64,000 nucleotides of DNA from Micromonospora sp. HK10 (lineage in GTDB: Bacteria > Actinomycetota > Actinomycetes > Mycobacteriales > Micromonosporaceae): positions 1 through 64,000 of the forward strand of contig NZ_KQ058772.1 in assembly GCF_000982955.1 (NCBI RefSeq). The letters are read 5' to 3'. Shown here piece by piece: positions 47,528-57,791 of the stretch; positions within the stretch are counted from its first letter, which is position 1; each line of letters opens with the position of its first letter. The notes under the pieces are model-generated. The model saw only the letters and a list, made by a program, of their open reading frames with translations, had not been told where the DNA came from and made no database searches. Made by a program: the position numbers and the translations under genes.

Positions 47528-49264
47528 ATGAGACGCAGCATGCCCGCCGCCGGCCTCGCGCTCGCCCTCTTCGCCACCATGGCGGCGACGGTGACCGCCA
47601 CGGCCGCCGCCGCCGCGCCCGCGCCGGTGAGCGTCGCCGCCCCGCTCGCCGCCGCCGCGCCGGACATCTCGGTGACCAACGTCCAGGCCCACCTCACCCA
47701 GCTCAACACCATCGCCAGCAACAACGGGGGCACCCGGCGGGCCGGCTCGGCCGGCTACACCGCCTCGGTGGCGTACGTGAAGTCCAAGCTCCAGGCCGCC
47801 GGCTACACGGTCACCGAGCAGACCTGCACCAGCTGCACCTACCCGGGCAGCAACCTGATCGCCGAATGGCCGCAGGGCCCGGCCGACCAGGTCGTCATGT
47901 TCGGCGCCCACCTGGACAGCGTCTCCGCCGGGCCGGGCATCAACGACAACGGCTCCGGCTCGGCCACCCTGCTGGAGAACGCCCTGGTGCTGGCCAGCCA
48001 GCAACCGACCATGTCCAAGCGGGTCCGGTTCGCCTGGTGGAACGGCGAGGAGCAGGGCCTGCAGGGCTCGAAGTACTACGTCGGGCAGCTCAGCTCGACC
48101 CAGCGGGGCTACATCAAGGCGTACTACAACTTCGACATGGTGGGCTCGCCCAACGGCGGCTACTTCATCAACCGGATCACCTCGGCCACGGCGGCGCCAC
48201 TGAAGGCGTACTGGGACTCGTTCAACCTGCAACCGGAGGAGAACACCGAGGGCGCCGGGCGCAGCGACGACTACTCGTTCGCCAACGCCGGCATCCAGAC
48301 CTCCGGCTACGCCGCCGGGGCCAGCTACACCAAGACGTCCGCGCAGGCCAGCAAGTGGGGCGGCACCGCCGGGGCGGCGTACGACGGCTGCTACCACCGC
48401 TCCTGCGACACCACCGCCAACATCAACGCGACCGTCCTGAACCGCAGCGCCGACGGCGTCGCCTACACGATCTGGAACACGGCCGTCGGCGGCACCCCGA
48501 CCAACGACTTCTCCCTGGCGGTGAGCCCGACCTCCGGCAGCGTGGCCCGGGGCGGCTCCACCACGGCCACCGTCAGCACCGCGACCACGAGCGGCAGCGC
48601 CCAGACCGTGAGCCTGTCCGCCAGCGGCGCCCCCAGCGGTGTCACGGTGAGCTTCAGCCCGTCGTCGGTCACCTCCGGCGGCTCGGCCACCATGACGGTG
48701 AGCGCCTCGTCGAGCGCCACCACCGGCACCTTCACCATCACCGTGACCGGCACCGGGTCGGCCACCCGCACCGCCGGCTACACCCTCACCGTGACCGGCA
48801 CCGGCGGCTGCGCCGGCGGCCAGCTCATCGTCAACGGCGGCTTCGAGTCCGGCAGCTCACCGTGGACGGCGACCTCGGGCGTGATCACCAACGACTCCGG
48901 CCAGGCGGCCCGGAGCGGGTCGTACAAGGCCTGGCTGGACGGCTACGGCAGCTCGCACACCGACAGCCTCGCCCAGACGGTGAGCCTCCCGGCCGGCTGC
49001 GCCAGCTACACCCTCGCCTTCTGGCTGCACATCGACACCGCGGAGACCACCACGTCGACCGCGTACGACAAGCTGACCGTCCAGGTCGGCGGCACCACCG
49101 TGGCGACGTACTCGAACCTCAACGCCGCCAGCGGCTACCAGCAGCGCACCGTGAACCTGGCCGGGTACGCCGGGCAGACGGTCACCCTGAAGTGGACCGG
49201 GGTGGAGGACGCGTCCCTGCAGACCAGCTTCGTCATCGACGACGTGACGGTGCAGGTCGGCTAG
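47528..49264 (+). CDS. Secreted M28 aminopeptidase with Ig-like and C-terminal beta domains
   Basis: 578 residues. The signal peptide ends near AAAAAPAP (about residue 31). The M28 dizinc site is complete: His128 (GAHLDSV), Asp140 (NDNGSGS), Glu174/175 (NGEEQGL), Asp203 (NFDMVGS) and His290 (CYHRSCD). This matches Streptomyces griseus aminopeptidase. A Ser/Thr-rich Ig-like domain (about 327-425) and a jelly-roll-like domain (from [17 protein letters not shown]) follow and may bind wall or matrix carbohydrate. The ATG follows CACGAGGAG. Confidence 0.92.
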   Translation: MRRSMPAAGLALALFATMAATVTATAAAAAPAPVSVAAPLAAAAPDISVTNVQAHLTQLNTIASNNGGTRRAGSAGYTASVAYVKSKLQAAGYTVTEQTCTSCTYPGSNLIAEWPQGPADQVVMFGAHLDSVSAGPGINDNGSGSATLLENALVLASQQPTMSKRVRFAWWNGEEQGLQGSKYYVGQLSSTQRGYIKAYYNFDMVGSPNGGYFINRITSATAAPLKAYWDSFNLQPEENTEGAGRSDDYSFANAGIQTSGYAAGASYTKTSAQASKWGGTAGAAYDGCYHRSCDTTANINATVLNRSADGVAYTIWNTAVGGTPTNDFSLAVSPTSGSVARGGSTTATVSTATTSGSAQTVSLSASGAPSGVTVSFSPSSVTSGGSATMTVSASSSATTGTFTITVTGTGSATRTAGYTLTVTGTGGCAGGQLIVNGGFESGSSPWTATSGVITNDSGQAARSGSYKAWLDGYGSSHTDSLAQTVSLPAGCASYTLAFWLHIDTAETTTSTAYDKLTVQVGGTTVATYSNLNAASGYQQRTVNLAGYAGQTVTLKWTGVEDASLQTSFVIDDVTVQVG

Positions 49265-49271
49265 CGTTCCG

Positions 49272-49298
49272 GCGGGGCGGGCCCGGTGCCCGCCCCGC
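49272..49298. terminator. Bidirectional terminator
   Basis: GCGGGGCGGGC and its exact complement enclose CCGGT, between the convergent M28 peptidase and lipoprotein genes. It directly abuts the minus-strand stop. Confidence 0.8.
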
Positions 49299-50189
49299 TC
49301 ACCGGACCGGCAGCCCCTTGTTGCCGGCGCCCCGCATGGAGCGGGTCAGCGCCCGGTCGGCCACCCAGAGGAAGCACTGCACGCCCCGCTCGCCGTTGCG
49401 CCACTCCGCCTCGAGGGGGTGGTAGATGATCGTGCCGGCCCGGTACTGCAGGTCGCCGTTCTTCGGCACCTTGGCGTACGTGGCGATCAGATCCCGGCAG
49501 GCCTTGTGCGCGCGCAACGAGGTGCGCTTGAACTCGGCGTACGAGATGTCGGGGAACTGGTAGATCCCGACGAACTCGGCGTGGTGCTTCGCCGTGCAGG
49601 CGACCGGACGCATCTGCTGGATGTCGTCCTTGACCAGCTTCGGGTTGAAGCAGCCGAACGCCAGCGGGGAGCCGGTGGCCAGCGCCCCGCGCAGGCTGGC
49701 GGTACGCGCCGTGACGCTGCCGTCGTCGAGGCTGGTCACCTCCGAGGCGTCGCAGCGGAACCAGCGCGCCCCGCCGCCCCACGCCGAGGCCGACGGGAAG
49801 ACCACCCCGACCGCCAGACGCCCGGACCGCCAGTCCGCGCCGACGGCCTTGCTCACCTGGGTGTCGCACTCGGCGCGGGCGGTGCGCATGCCGGCCGAGC
49901 CGACCCGCGGCGGCGTGGACCGCTCGGCGTCCGGGCCGGTCAGCGTGCCCACGTGCAGCGTCTCCGCCCGGTGCAGGACGGTGCAGTCGACCGGGTTGTA
50001 GCCGCTGAGGTATCCGACGTCCTGGATGGTGACGTGGCAGGTCCCCGCGTCCGGCAGGAACGCGGCGGCCTTCGGCAGCGCGGGCCAGTCGTCGGCCAGG
50101 TCGCGGTCCACCCCGCCCGGCGCGCCGCACCCGGTCAGCGCCAGCGCGGCCGCGGCACCCGCCGCGATCGCCGTCCACCATCGCCGCAT
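49299..50189 (-). CDS. Septum-formation-family lipoprotein, copy 1
   Basis: 296 residues. The lipobox is ALALTGCG (Cys near residue 20). Two repeats follow, each with the Septum_form pattern: a Cys in a DAGTCH/FGCFNP setting, then VDCTVLHRAETLHVG and VACTAKHHAEFVGIY (Cys, then H-x-A-E). The family is associated with actinobacterial cell-surface or septum proteins but its role is unproven. The ATG at 50187-50189 follows GGGGAGGT. It is a tandem paralogue of the next gene; they are separated by 119 bases. Confidence 0.85.
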   Translation of the reverse strand: MRRWWTAIAAGAAAALALTGCGAPGGVDRDLADDWPALPKAAAFLPDAGTCHVTIQDVGYLSGYNPVDCTVLHRAETLHVGTLTGPDAERSTPPRVGSAGMRTARAECDTQVSKAVGADWRSGRLAVGVVFPSASAWGGGARWFRCDASEVTSLDDGSVTARTASLRGALATGSPLAFGCFNPKLVKDDIQQMRPVACTAKHHAEFVGIYQFPDISYAEFKRTSLRAHKACRDLIATYAKVPKNGDLQYRAGTIIYHPLEAEWRNGERGVQCFLWVADRALTRSMRGAGNKGLPVR

Positions 50190-50308
50190 CGCACCGACCT
50201 CCCCGTCGTCGTGGTCACCCGGACCGCACCGCGCGCCGGTGCGCCCGGCGCCCTGCCGCGCGCCGGAACGGCCGACCGTCACGGCGGTGCAGCATACGGC
50301 ACGGACGC

Positions 50309-51190
50309 TCAGATGACCGGTAGTCCCTCCGGGCCGGCGCCGCGCATCGACCGGTTGAGCTTGCGGTCGTCGCTCCACAGGAAGCAGCGCACGCCCCGGT
50401 CGCCCTCCGTCCACTCCCGCTGCGACGGCGGATAGAAGATCGAGCCGGCCCGGTACGGCAGGTCGGCGTTGTCGGGCACCTCGGCGAAGGTGGCGATGAG
50501 CGCCATGCAGCGGCGGTGCACCTGCGGGGCGGCGCGCAGGAAGTCGGCCCAGCTCATGTCCCGCTCCACGAAGACCCCGACGAACTCGGCCCGGTGCGGC
50601 TCGGTGCAGAGCACCGGGGCCATGTAGTTGAGGTTCTCGCCGATCAGCTTCGGGTCGAAGCAGCGGTGCGCCAGCGGGTTGTCGCCGACCAGCGCGCCGC
50701 GCAGGCTGCCCACCCGGTTGACCGGTCGGGTGTTGTCGATGCTGCCGGTCTCGGCCAGGTCGCAGCGGTACCAGCGGGCCCCGGCCAGCCAGGCGGCCGT
50801 CGTGGGCAGCGCGATGTTCAGGGCGAGCCGGGCCGCGTGCCAGTCCCCGCCGATGACCTCGCGGGCCCGCTGGTCGCACTCGGCGCGGGCGGCCCGCAGC
50901 GCGGGCGAGCCCGGCTCGGGGCGGGGGCCGGTCGCGGCGGACCCGGCGAACGTGCCGACGTGCACCACCTCGGCGAGGTGGCTGCGCGCGCAGTCGACCG
51001 TCTCGTAGCTGCCGGCCGGCACCACCGCCGTGATCCGGGGCAGGCAGGCGTCGGTGGCGGGGACGAAGACGCGGGCCTCCGGGAGCGCGGGCCAGTCGTC
51101 GGTCAGGTCGCCGTCGGCCCGGTGCCCGGGCACGCAACCCGCCAGGAGCAGCGTCGCCGCGCCGGCCAGCGCCAGGAGCCACCGTCGCAT
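50309..51190 (-). CDS. Septum-formation-family lipoprotein, copy 2
   Basis: 293 residues, lipobox LLLAGCVPG. Same architecture as copy 1: DDWPALPEARVFVP, VDCARSHLAEVVHVG, RCFDPKLIGE, VLCTEPHRAEFVGVF, and the shared end RSMRGAGPEGLPV. By eye the two share roughly half their residues, with Cys and H-x-A-E positions strictly kept. The ATG at 51188-51190 follows AAAGGGCGG. It lies upstream of copy 1 on the same strand, so a two-gene transcript is likely. Confidence 0.85.
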   Translation of the reverse strand: MRRWLLALAGAATLLLAGCVPGHRADGDLTDDWPALPEARVFVPATDACLPRITAVVPAGSYETVDCARSHLAEVVHVGTFAGSAATGPRPEPGSPALRAARAECDQRAREVIGGDWHAARLALNIALPTTAAWLAGARWYRCDLAETGSIDNTRPVNRVGSLRGALVGDNPLAHRCFDPKLIGENLNYMAPVLCTEPHRAEFVGVFVERDMSWADFLRAAPQVHRRCMALIATFAEVPDNADLPYRAGSIFYPPSQREWTEGDRGVRCFLWSDDRKLNRSMRGAGPEGLPVI

Positions 51191-51440
51191 CGTCCGCCCT
51201 TTCCGGGAGATGACAGGCGGTCGCCGGGGCCCGGATGGCGGGCGTACCGCCGCCGGGGCGTGCAGCATACGGGACCGTCCCTGTTGGAGTGTTGCCGTCT
51301 TTCGGTCGTTCGGCCAGTAGTGTCTGGCTCCTCGTTCCGGATTATTCCTCCGGACGGGTCGATCCCGCACCGCCGGTCACGCCCGGGTCACGGCGCGTTG
51401 CGGTCGGTGCCGGGTGGTGAACGGCGGGTCACCGCGTTCG

Positions 51441-51446
51441 TACACT
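51441..51446 (+). promoter_or_regulatory. -10 element for rpe (leaderless)
   Basis: TACACT stands six bases before the GTG at 51453 without any ribosome site, the typical actinobacterial leaderless layout. Confidence 0.5.
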
Positions 51447-51452
51447 GGCCCG

Positions 51453-52133
51453 GTGACCGTACCGCCGCTGATCGTCGCGCCCAGCATCCTGGCCGCCGAC
51501 TTCGCCCGCCTCGCCGACGAGGTCCGTGCCGTCGAACACGCCGCCGACTGGCTGCACGTGGACGTGATGGACAACCACTTCGTGCCGAACCTGACCATCG
51601 GCCTGCCGGTGGTGCAGAGTCTGCGCGCGGCGACCGAGCTGCCCTTCGACGTGCACCTGATGATCGAGGACCCGCGCCGCTGGGCCCCCGGCTACGCCGA
51701 CGCCGGCGCCTACAACGTCACCTTCCACGCGGAGGCGTGCGACGACCCGGTGGCGCTGGCCAAGGATCTGCGTTCGGCGGGGGCGAAGGCGGGGCTGGCC
51801 ATCGACCGGGACACCCCGATCGAGCCGTACCTGGAGCTGCTGCCCAGCTTCGACACGCTGCTGATCATGACGATCAAGGCGGGCTTCGGCGGGCAGCGGT
51901 TCCTCCCGCAGCTGCTGGAGAAGGTCCGCACCGCCCGGCGGCACGCCGCCGCGGGGCACCTGGAGCTGCGCATCGAGGTCGACGGCGGGATCGCCGACGA
52001 CACCATCGCGCAGGCCGCCGAGGCGGGCGCCGACGCCTTCGTCGCCGGCACCGCGGTCTACGGCGCCGACGACCCGGCCGAGGCGGTACGCCGGCTGCGC
52101 GGCCTGGCGGAACGCGCGGCGACCGGGGCCTGA
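51453..52133 (+). CDS. rpe: Ribulose-phosphate 3-epimerase
   Basis: 226 residues, TIM barrel. [35 protein letters not shown] (catalytic Asp and metal His), VHLMIEDP, and [10 protein letters not shown] (second catalytic Asp) are intact. It interconverts ribulose- and xylulose-5-phosphate. The GTG at 51453 is chosen because the first beta strand begins five residues on and a -10 precedes it. The GTG at 51414 is weaker. Confidence 0.95.
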   Translation: MTVPPLIVAPSILAADFARLADEVRAVEHAADWLHVDVMDNHFVPNLTIGLPVVQSLRAATELPFDVHLMIEDPRRWAPGYADAGAYNVTFHAEACDDPVALAKDLRSAGAKAGLAIDRDTPIEPYLELLPSFDTLLIMTIKAGFGGQRFLPQLLEKVRTARRHAAAGHLELRIEVDGGIADDTIAQAAEAGADAFVAGTAVYGADDPAEAVRRLRGLAERAATGA

Positions 52134-52134
52134 C

Positions 52135-53091
52135 GTGGAGCCGGCCGGCGAGCGACCCGACGTCATCCTCGTCGTCGACGACGACGAGGACATCGCCCGC
52201 TTCGTCGAGTTCAACCTGCGGCTGCACGGTTTCGAGGTGCTGCACGCCGGGGACGGCCAGGAGGCCCTGGAGATCATCGAGCAGCGCCGACCCGACCTGG
52301 CCGTGGTGGACCTGATGATGCCCCGCATCGACGGCCTGGAGCTGACCCGCCGGCTGCGCGCCGACCCGATGACCTCGGCCCTGCCGGTGATCATGCTGAC
52401 CGCCAAGGGGATGACCGTCGACAAGGTCAACGGCCTCAGCGCGGGCGCCGACGACTACCTGGTCAAGCCCTTCGACACCGCCGAGCTGGTCGCCCGGGTC
52501 AGCTCCACGCTGCGGCGCAACAAGGAGTTCCGCGAGGTCTCCCCGCTGACCGGGCTGCCCGGCAACAGCCGGATCCGGCGGGAGATCAGCGACCGGGTGC
52601 GCAACGGCGTCGACTACGCGGTCGGCTACATCGACATCGACCGGTTCAAGAGCGTCAACGACCGGTACGGCTTCGTCCGCGGCGACGAGTTCATCTCCGC
52701 GCTCGCCCGGAGCCTGCACCGGGCGGTCGTCTCGATCGGCCTGCCGCCGGCCTTCCTGGGCCACGTCGGCGGCGACGATTTCGTCATCGTCTGCGCCCCC
52801 ACCCAGGTCCGGCCGCTGACCAGCCGGGCCGTGGTCGACTTCGAGAAGGCCGCCGACGCCCTCTACGACCCCACCGACCGGGAGCGCGGGTTCGTCGAGC
52901 TGAAGGACCGGCGCGGCAACATCCGGCGGGCCGCCCTGGTCACCCTCTCCATCGGGGTCTCCCTCTCCGACTCGGGCAAACGGTTCACCGACCCCCTGGA
53001 GGCGATCGCGGTCGCCTCCGAGATGAAGACGGTCGCCAAGAGCCAACCCGGGTCGTACGTCGCGGTCGACCGGCGGCGTGGCGTGACGTGA
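52135..53091 (+). CDS. Response regulator with GGDEF-like output domain
   Basis: 318 residues. The receiver domain has the acidic pair in VVDDDED, phospho-acceptor Asp59 (VVDLMMPRIDG), Thr90 and Lys111 (VKPFD). The GGDEF-type domain has PLTGLPGN, DIDRFKSVNDRYGFVRGDEF and, at the active site, GGDDF (212-216) instead of GG[DE]EF, which may lower or abolish c-di-GMP synthesis. No RxxD inhibitory site is obvious. No histidine kinase is adjacent. The GTG start is one base after the rpe stop. Confidence 0.88.
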   Translation: MEPAGERPDVILVVDDDEDIARFVEFNLRLHGFEVLHAGDGQEALEIIEQRRPDLAVVDLMMPRIDGLELTRRLRADPMTSALPVIMLTAKGMTVDKVNGLSAGADDYLVKPFDTAELVARVSSTLRRNKEFREVSPLTGLPGNSRIRREISDRVRNGVDYAVGYIDIDRFKSVNDRYGFVRGDEFISALARSLHRAVVSIGLPPAFLGHVGGDDFVIVCAPTQVRPLTSRAVVDFEKAADALYDPTDRERGFVELKDRRGNIRRAALVTLSIGVSLSDSGKRFTDPLEAIAVASEMKTVAKSQPGSYVAVDRRRGVT

Positions 53092-53177
53092 CGAACCACC
53101 CGTCGCTGTGAGGTAGCTCGCCTCGGTGGCACGCGCCCCCGTCCGGCGTGTAAGACTTCCCCTGTACCCACCACGCG

Positions 53178-53345
53178 CTGGCGGGGCTCGGTGAAATTCC
53201 GAACCGGCGGTGATCCACGGTCCGACCGTGGTAAGCCCGCGACCCGGACGGCTTCGGCCGGACGGTGGACCTGGTGAGAATCCGGGGCCGACGGTTGGGG
53301 TGCGGCTGGTCCGCCCCCAGACAGTCCGGATGGGAGACAGCGCGC
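53178..53345 (+). ncRNA. FMN riboswitch (RFN element) of the rib operon
   Basis: The conserved RFN blocks appear in order: GGGGCTCGGTGAAATTCCGA, ACCGGCGGTGAT, AAGCCCGCGA, GGTGAGAATCCGGG, and the closing CAGTCCGGATGGGAGACAG. A -10-like TAAGAC at 53151 lies just upstream. The 168 bases between the aptamer and ribD are the likely expression platform. FMN binding should switch off the downstream riboflavin genes. Confidence 0.96.
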
Positions 53346-53513
53346 GGGACGGGGAGGCCCCTGCCGGCCGCTGGCATGCTCAGCCGCCGCGTGGGCTTCC
53401 CGGGGTCGGCTGTGCCGTCTCCGGATCTCCGCCGCCGCGTGTCCGCGGCACCCGTGCCGCCAGCCTCCCGCCCGTCCGCGCGTGCCCCGGCGAGCGAGAG
53501 GGCAGGGCTGGCG

Positions 53514-54575
53514 ATGGCGAGCGTCTCCGTGGACGAGGCGATGCGTCGCGCGATCGAACTGGCCGCCCGCGGCCTCGGCACCACCAGCCCCAACCCGGTG
53601 GTGGGCTGCGTGCTCCTCGACCCGGACGGCGAGGTCGTCGGGGAGGGCTTCCACGCCTACGCCGGTGGCCCGCACGCCGAGATCGTCGCCCTGGCCCAGG
53701 CCGGCAGCCGCGCCCGTGGCGGCACCGCCGTGGTCACCCTGGAGCCCTGCGACCACACCGGGCGCACCGGCCCGTGCAGCCACGCGCTCATCGCGGCCGG
53801 GATCGCCCGGGTGGTGGTCGCCGTCGGTGACCCCAACCCGGTCGCCTCCGGCGGCGCGGCCACCCTGCGCGCCGCCGGGGTCCAGGTCCAGGTGGGGGTA
53901 CGCGCCGAGGAGGCCGAGGCCGGCAACGTCGCCTGGCTCACCTCGATGCGCCGCGGCTGGCCGTACCTGATCTGGAAGTACGCCGCCACCCTCGACGGGC
54001 GTTCCGCGGCCGCCGACGGCACCAGCATGTGGATCACCTCGGAGGCCGCCCGGATCGACGTGCACGCCCTGCGCGGCACCGTGGACGCGGTGCTCGCCGG
54101 GGTCGGCACGGTGCTCGCCGACGATCCCCGGCTGACCGCCCGCAACCTGCGCGACGGCACGCTGGCCATCCGGCAGCCGCTGCGGGTGGTGGTGGACAGC
54201 ACGGGGCGTACCCCGGCCGACGCCCGGGTCCGCGACGGCGCCGCCCGCACCTGGATCGCCACCGCCGCGGAGGTCGGCGCCGGCCCGGACGGCCGGGTCG
54301 ACCTGCCGGCGCTCCTGGCCGAGCTGCACCACCGGGGCGTGCGCGCCGCCCTGCTGGAGGGCGGCCCCCGGCTGGCCGGGGCGTTCCTCGCCGCCGGCCT
54401 GGTCGACAAGGTCGTCGGGTACGTCGCGCCGAAGCTGCTCGGCGCCGGGCCGACCGCGCTGCTGGACGCCGGCGTGACGACCATCGCCGACGCCATCGAC
54501 CTGGAGATCACCGACGTTACGCAGGTCGGCCCCGACCTGCGGATCACCGCGCTGCCCCGGAAGAGGGAGGCCTGA
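53514..54575 (+). CDS. ribD: Bifunctional riboflavin deaminase/reductase
   Basis: 353 residues. The deaminase half has the zinc motif GGPHAEIVAL (HAE) and EPCDHTGRTGPC (PC..C). The reductase half starts near KYAATLDGRSAAADG and ends VAPKLLGAGPTALL. The ATG at 53514 follows GAGAGGGCAGGG; the longer frame runs back into the riboswitch and is rejected. Confidence 0.95.
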   Translation: MASVSVDEAMRRAIELAARGLGTTSPNPVVGCVLLDPDGEVVGEGFHAYAGGPHAEIVALAQAGSRARGGTAVVTLEPCDHTGRTGPCSHALIAAGIARVVVAVGDPNPVASGGAATLRAAGVQVQVGVRAEEAEAGNVAWLTSMRRGWPYLIWKYAATLDGRSAAADGTSMWITSEAARIDVHALRGTVDAVLAGVGTVLADDPRLTARNLRDGTLAIRQPLRVVVDSTGRTPADARVRDGAARTWIATAAEVGAGPDGRVDLPALLAELHHRGVRAALLEGGPRLAGAFLAAGLVDKVVGYVAPKLLGAGPTALLDAGVTTIADAIDLEITDVTQVGPDLRITALPRKREA

Positions 54576-54576
54576 G

Positions 54577-55188
54577 ATGTTCACCGGCATCGTCGAGGAG
54601 TTGGGCGAGGTCGTCCGGATCACCGAGACCGGGGGCGACTCCGTGCTGGTCGCCCTCCGCGGCCCGCTGGTCACCTCGGACGCCCGGCACGGCGACTCGA
54701 TCGCGGTCAACGGCGTCTGCCTGACCGTGGTCGACGTCGACGGCGGCGTCTTCACCGCCGACGTGATGGGGGAGACCCTGCGCCGCAGCGCGCTGGGCGC
54801 GCTGCGCCCGGGCGACCCGGTCAACCTGGAACGCGCCGCGGCGCTGAACAGCCGCCTCGGCGGGCACCTCGTCCAGGGCCACGTGGACGGGGTCGGCGAG
54901 GTGGTCGCCCGGGAGCCGGCCGCCCAGTGGGAGACGGTCCGCTTCCGGCTCCCCGCCGGCCTGGCCCGGTACGTGGTGGAGAAGGGTTCGATCACCGTCG
55001 ACGGCGTGTCGCTGACCGTCGCCGAGGTCGGCGACGACTGGTTCGCCGTCGGGCTGATCCCGACCACCCTGAAGCTGACCACCCTCGGCGCCAGGGGCGT
55101 CGGCGACCCGGTCAACCTTGAGGTGGACGTGCTGGCCAAGTACGTCGAGCGGCTGCTCGGCGACCGGCTCGCCGGTGGTGCCCGGTGA
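54577..55188 (+). CDS. ribE: Riboflavin synthase (alpha subunit)
   Basis: 203 residues with two similar barrels, each with a lumazine site: MFTGIVEELGEVV and VNGVCLTVVDVD in the first, GHLVQGHVDGVGEVV and VDGVSLTVAEVG in the second. It dismutates 6,7-dimethyl-8-ribityllumazine. The ATG is one base after the ribD stop and behind AGGGAGG. It overlaps the transporter gene. Confidence 0.95.
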   Translation: MFTGIVEELGEVVRITETGGDSVLVALRGPLVTSDARHGDSIAVNGVCLTVVDVDGGVFTADVMGETLRRSALGALRPGDPVNLERAAALNSRLGGHLVQGHVDGVGEVVAREPAAQWETVRFRLPAGLARYVVEKGSITVDGVSLTVAEVGDDWFAVGLIPTTLKLTTLGARGVGDPVNLEVDVLAKYVERLLGDRLAGGAR

Positions 55189-55883
55189 CCGGCCCGCTCG
55201 GCTGGCTGCTCGACGCCCAGGTGCACGTCGCCGGCTCGCCGGTGCTGGTCCGGGAGATCGTCGGCAACGGCTTCGGGCTGGCCTCGGCGCTGCTCGGGCT
55301 GCGCCGGTTGGTCTGGGCCTGGCCGGTCGGCATGATCGGCAACGCGTTGCTGTTCACCGTCTTCCTGGGCGGGGTCTTCGCCACCCCGCAGGCGCACGAC
55401 CTCTACGGCCAGGCCGGCCGGCAGGTCTTCTTCTTCGCGGTCAGCGTCTACGGCTGGTGGCGCTGGTCGCGCAACCGCCGCTCCGGTGACGGCCAGCGGC
55501 CCGCCGTGGTGCCGCGCTGGGCGACCGGGCGGGAGCGGCTCGGCCTGCTCGTCGCGGCCGTGGTCGGCACCGCGGCCGCGTACCCGGTGCTGGCCGCGCT
55601 CGGCTCCTGGGGACCGCTGCCGGACGCCTGGATCCTGGTCGGCAGCCTGCTCGCCACCTACGGGATGGCCCGCGGCTGGGTGGAGTTCTGGCTGATCTGG
55701 ATCGCCGTCGACGCGGTCGGCGTGCCGCTGCTGCTGCGCGGCGGCTTCTACCCGTCGGCCGTCATGTACCTGGTCTACGGCGGGTTCTGCCTGGCCGGTC
55801 TGGCCGCCTGGTGGCGCACCTCCCGGGTCACCCCGCCCGCCCGCACCGACATCCCGCCGACGTACTCGGAGGCCGTGGCATGA
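55185..55883 (+). CDS. ribM: PnuC-family membrane transporter, probable riboflavin importer RibM
   Basis: 232 residues with about seven membrane helices. PnuC-fold markers are [33 protein letters not shown] and [17 protein letters not shown] (family WxxW), then [20 protein letters not shown]. In Corynebacterium and Streptomyces the homologue in the FMN-riboswitch operon imports riboflavin (RibM/PnuX). Four-base overlaps on both sides tie it to ribE and ribBA. Confidence 0.88.
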   Translation: MTGPLGWLLDAQVHVAGSPVLVREIVGNGFGLASALLGLRRLVWAWPVGMIGNALLFTVFLGGVFATPQAHDLYGQAGRQVFFFAVSVYGWWRWSRNRRSGDGQRPAVVPRWATGRERLGLLVAAVVGTAAAYPVLAALGSWGPLPDAWILVGSLLATYGMARGWVEFWLIWIAVDAVGVPLLLRGGFYPSAVMYLVYGGFCLAGLAAWWRTSRVTPPARTDIPPTYSEAVA

Positions 55884-57148
55884 GCAGCACCTTCGGCAGC
55901 ATCGAGCAGGCGGTGGCGGACATCGCCGCCGGCCGACCCGTGGTCGTGGTGGACGACGAGGACCGGGAGAACGAGGGTGACCTGATCTTCGCGGCCGAGC
56001 TGGCCACCCCGGAACTGGTCGCGTTCATGGTCCGCTACACCTCGGGCTACATCTGCGCCCCGCTGACCGAGAGCGAGTGCGACCGGCTGGACCTGCCGCC
56101 CATGCACCACACCAACCAGGATCGGCGGGGCACCGCGTACACGGTCACCGTGGACGCCCGGGAGGGGGTCAGCACCGGCATCTCGGCGGCCGACCGGGCG
56201 CACACCATCCGGCTGCTCGCCGCCGCCTCGACCGACCCCACCGACCTGGCCCGCCCCGGGCACGTGGTGCCGCTGCGGGCCCGCGAGGGCGGGGTGCTGC
56301 GCCGCCCCGGGCACACCGAGGCGGCCGTGGACCTGACCCGGCTGGCCGGGCTGCGTCCGGCCGGGGTCCTCTGCGAGCTGGTCAACGACGACGGCACCAT
56401 GATGCGCCTGCCCGATCTGGAGAAGTTCTGCGCCGAGCACGGGCTGACGCTGATCACCATCGCCGACCTGATCGCCTACCGGCGGCGTACCGAGAAGCAG
56501 GTGGAGCAGCTCGCCGAGGCGCGGATGCCCACCCCGTACGGGGTGTTCCGGGCGCTCGGCTACCGCAGCGACTTCGACTCGGCCGAGCACGTCGCGCTGG
56601 TCATGGGCGACCTCGGCGACGGGCGGGACGTGCTGGTCCGGGTGCACTCGGAGTGCCTGACCGGGGACGTGTTCGGTTCGCTGCGCTGTGACTGCGGCCC
56701 GCAGTTGCAGGCCGCGCTGGCCCGGGTCGCCCAGGAGGGGCGCGGCGTGGTGCTCTACGTGCGCGGGCACGAGGGGCGGGGGATCGGCCTGCTGCACAAG
56801 CTGCAGGCCTACCAGCTCCAGGACCAGGGCCGGGACACCGTGGACGCGAACCTCGACCTGGGCCTGCCGGCCGACGCCCGCGACTACGGCACCGGCGCGC
56901 AGATCCTCTACGACCTGGGTGTCCGCTCGATGCGGCTGCTGACCAACAACCCGGCCAAGCGGGCCGGCCTGGAGGGGTACGGGCTCACGGTGAGCGGCCG
57001 GGAGGGGCTGCCCGTGCGGTCGAACCCGGAGAACGTGCGCTACCTGCGCACCAAGCGGGACCGGATGGGCCACCTCCTGGAGGGGCTGGACGAGGTGACC
57101 GAGGCGCCGATGGGGCGTCCGGTGGCCGGTGACGAGATCGGAGCGTAG
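55880..57148 (+). CDS. ribBA: Bifunctional DHBP synthase / GTP cyclohydrolase II
   Basis: 422 residues. The RibB half has [11 protein letters not shown] (acidic metal loop), [12 protein letters not shown] and [11 protein letters not shown]. The RibA half has the zinc motif [18 protein letters not shown] and the catalytic [14 protein letters not shown]. It makes both precursors of riboflavin. The ATG at 55880 overlaps the ribM stop; the earlier frame is a shadow. Confidence 0.96.
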   Translation: MSSTFGSIEQAVADIAAGRPVVVVDDEDRENEGDLIFAAELATPELVAFMVRYTSGYICAPLTESECDRLDLPPMHHTNQDRRGTAYTVTVDAREGVSTGISAADRAHTIRLLAAASTDPTDLARPGHVVPLRAREGGVLRRPGHTEAAVDLTRLAGLRPAGVLCELVNDDGTMMRLPDLEKFCAEHGLTLITIADLIAYRRRTEKQVEQLAEARMPTPYGVFRALGYRSDFDSAEHVALVMGDLGDGRDVLVRVHSECLTGDVFGSLRCDCGPQLQAALARVAQEGRGVVLYVRGHEGRGIGLLHKLQAYQLQDQGRDTVDANLDLGLPADARDYGTGAQILYDLGVRSMRLLTNNPAKRAGLEGYGLTVSGREGLPVRSNPENVRYLRTKRDRMGHLLEGLDEVTEAPMGRPVAGDEIGA

Positions 57149-57150
57149 GA

Positions 57151-57648
57151 ATGGCGGGTTTCGGGGAACCGGGCGCGAGCGCGGTGGACGCGGCCGGGCT
57201 GACCGTCGGGATCGTGGCGGCGCGCTGGCACGGCGACCTCACCGACCACATGGTCGACCGGGCGGTGGCCGCCGCCGAGGCGTGCGGCGCCCGGCCGGTG
57301 GTGGCCCGGGTGGCCGGCTCGGTGGAGCTGCCGGTGGTGGCGCAGGCGATGGCCCGCCGGTACGACGTGGTGGTCGCTCTCGGCGTCGTGGTGCGCGGCG
57401 CCACCGCCCATTTCGACTACGTCTGCCAGTCGGTGACCGAGGGGCTGACCCGGGTGGCGCTGGACGAGAGCAAGCCGGTGGCGCACGGCGTGTTGACCGT
57501 GGACACCCTCGAGCAGGCCCGGGACCGGGCCGGCCTGCCCGGCTCGGCCGAGGACAAGGGCTGGGCGGCGACCGTGGCGGCCCTGGACGCCGCCCTGGCC
57601 GTCCGGGGCCTCGACGCGGCCAACGGCCGCCGCGTCGGCTTCGCCTGA
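57151..57648 (+). CDS. ribH: 6,7-dimethyl-8-ribityllumazine synthase
   Basis: 165 residues. GIVAARWHGDLTDHM binds the ribityl chain, VARVAGSVELPVVAQ the phosphate, and VVVRGATAHFDYVC contains the catalytic His. It is the last gene of the rib operon, two bases after ribBA. No clear terminator lies in the following 143 bases. Confidence 0.94.
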   Translation: MAGFGEPGASAVDAAGLTVGIVAARWHGDLTDHMVDRAVAAAEACGARPVVARVAGSVELPVVAQAMARRYDVVVALGVVVRGATAHFDYVCQSVTEGLTRVALDESKPVAHGVLTVDTLEQARDRAGLPGSAEDKGWAATVAALDAALAVRGLDAANGRRVGFA

Positions 57649-57791
57649 CCACCCCCCGCCTGTCTCGCGCCAGCCCGCGCCGAGTCGTCTGGGTCATCAA
57701 GTTGGTAGCGTCTGCGAACCTCTCGGTGGGTTGGCGGGCGAGGCGGCCGTCGGGCCCCCGTCCGGCCCGGTCACGCGCTCGTACGATGCCG

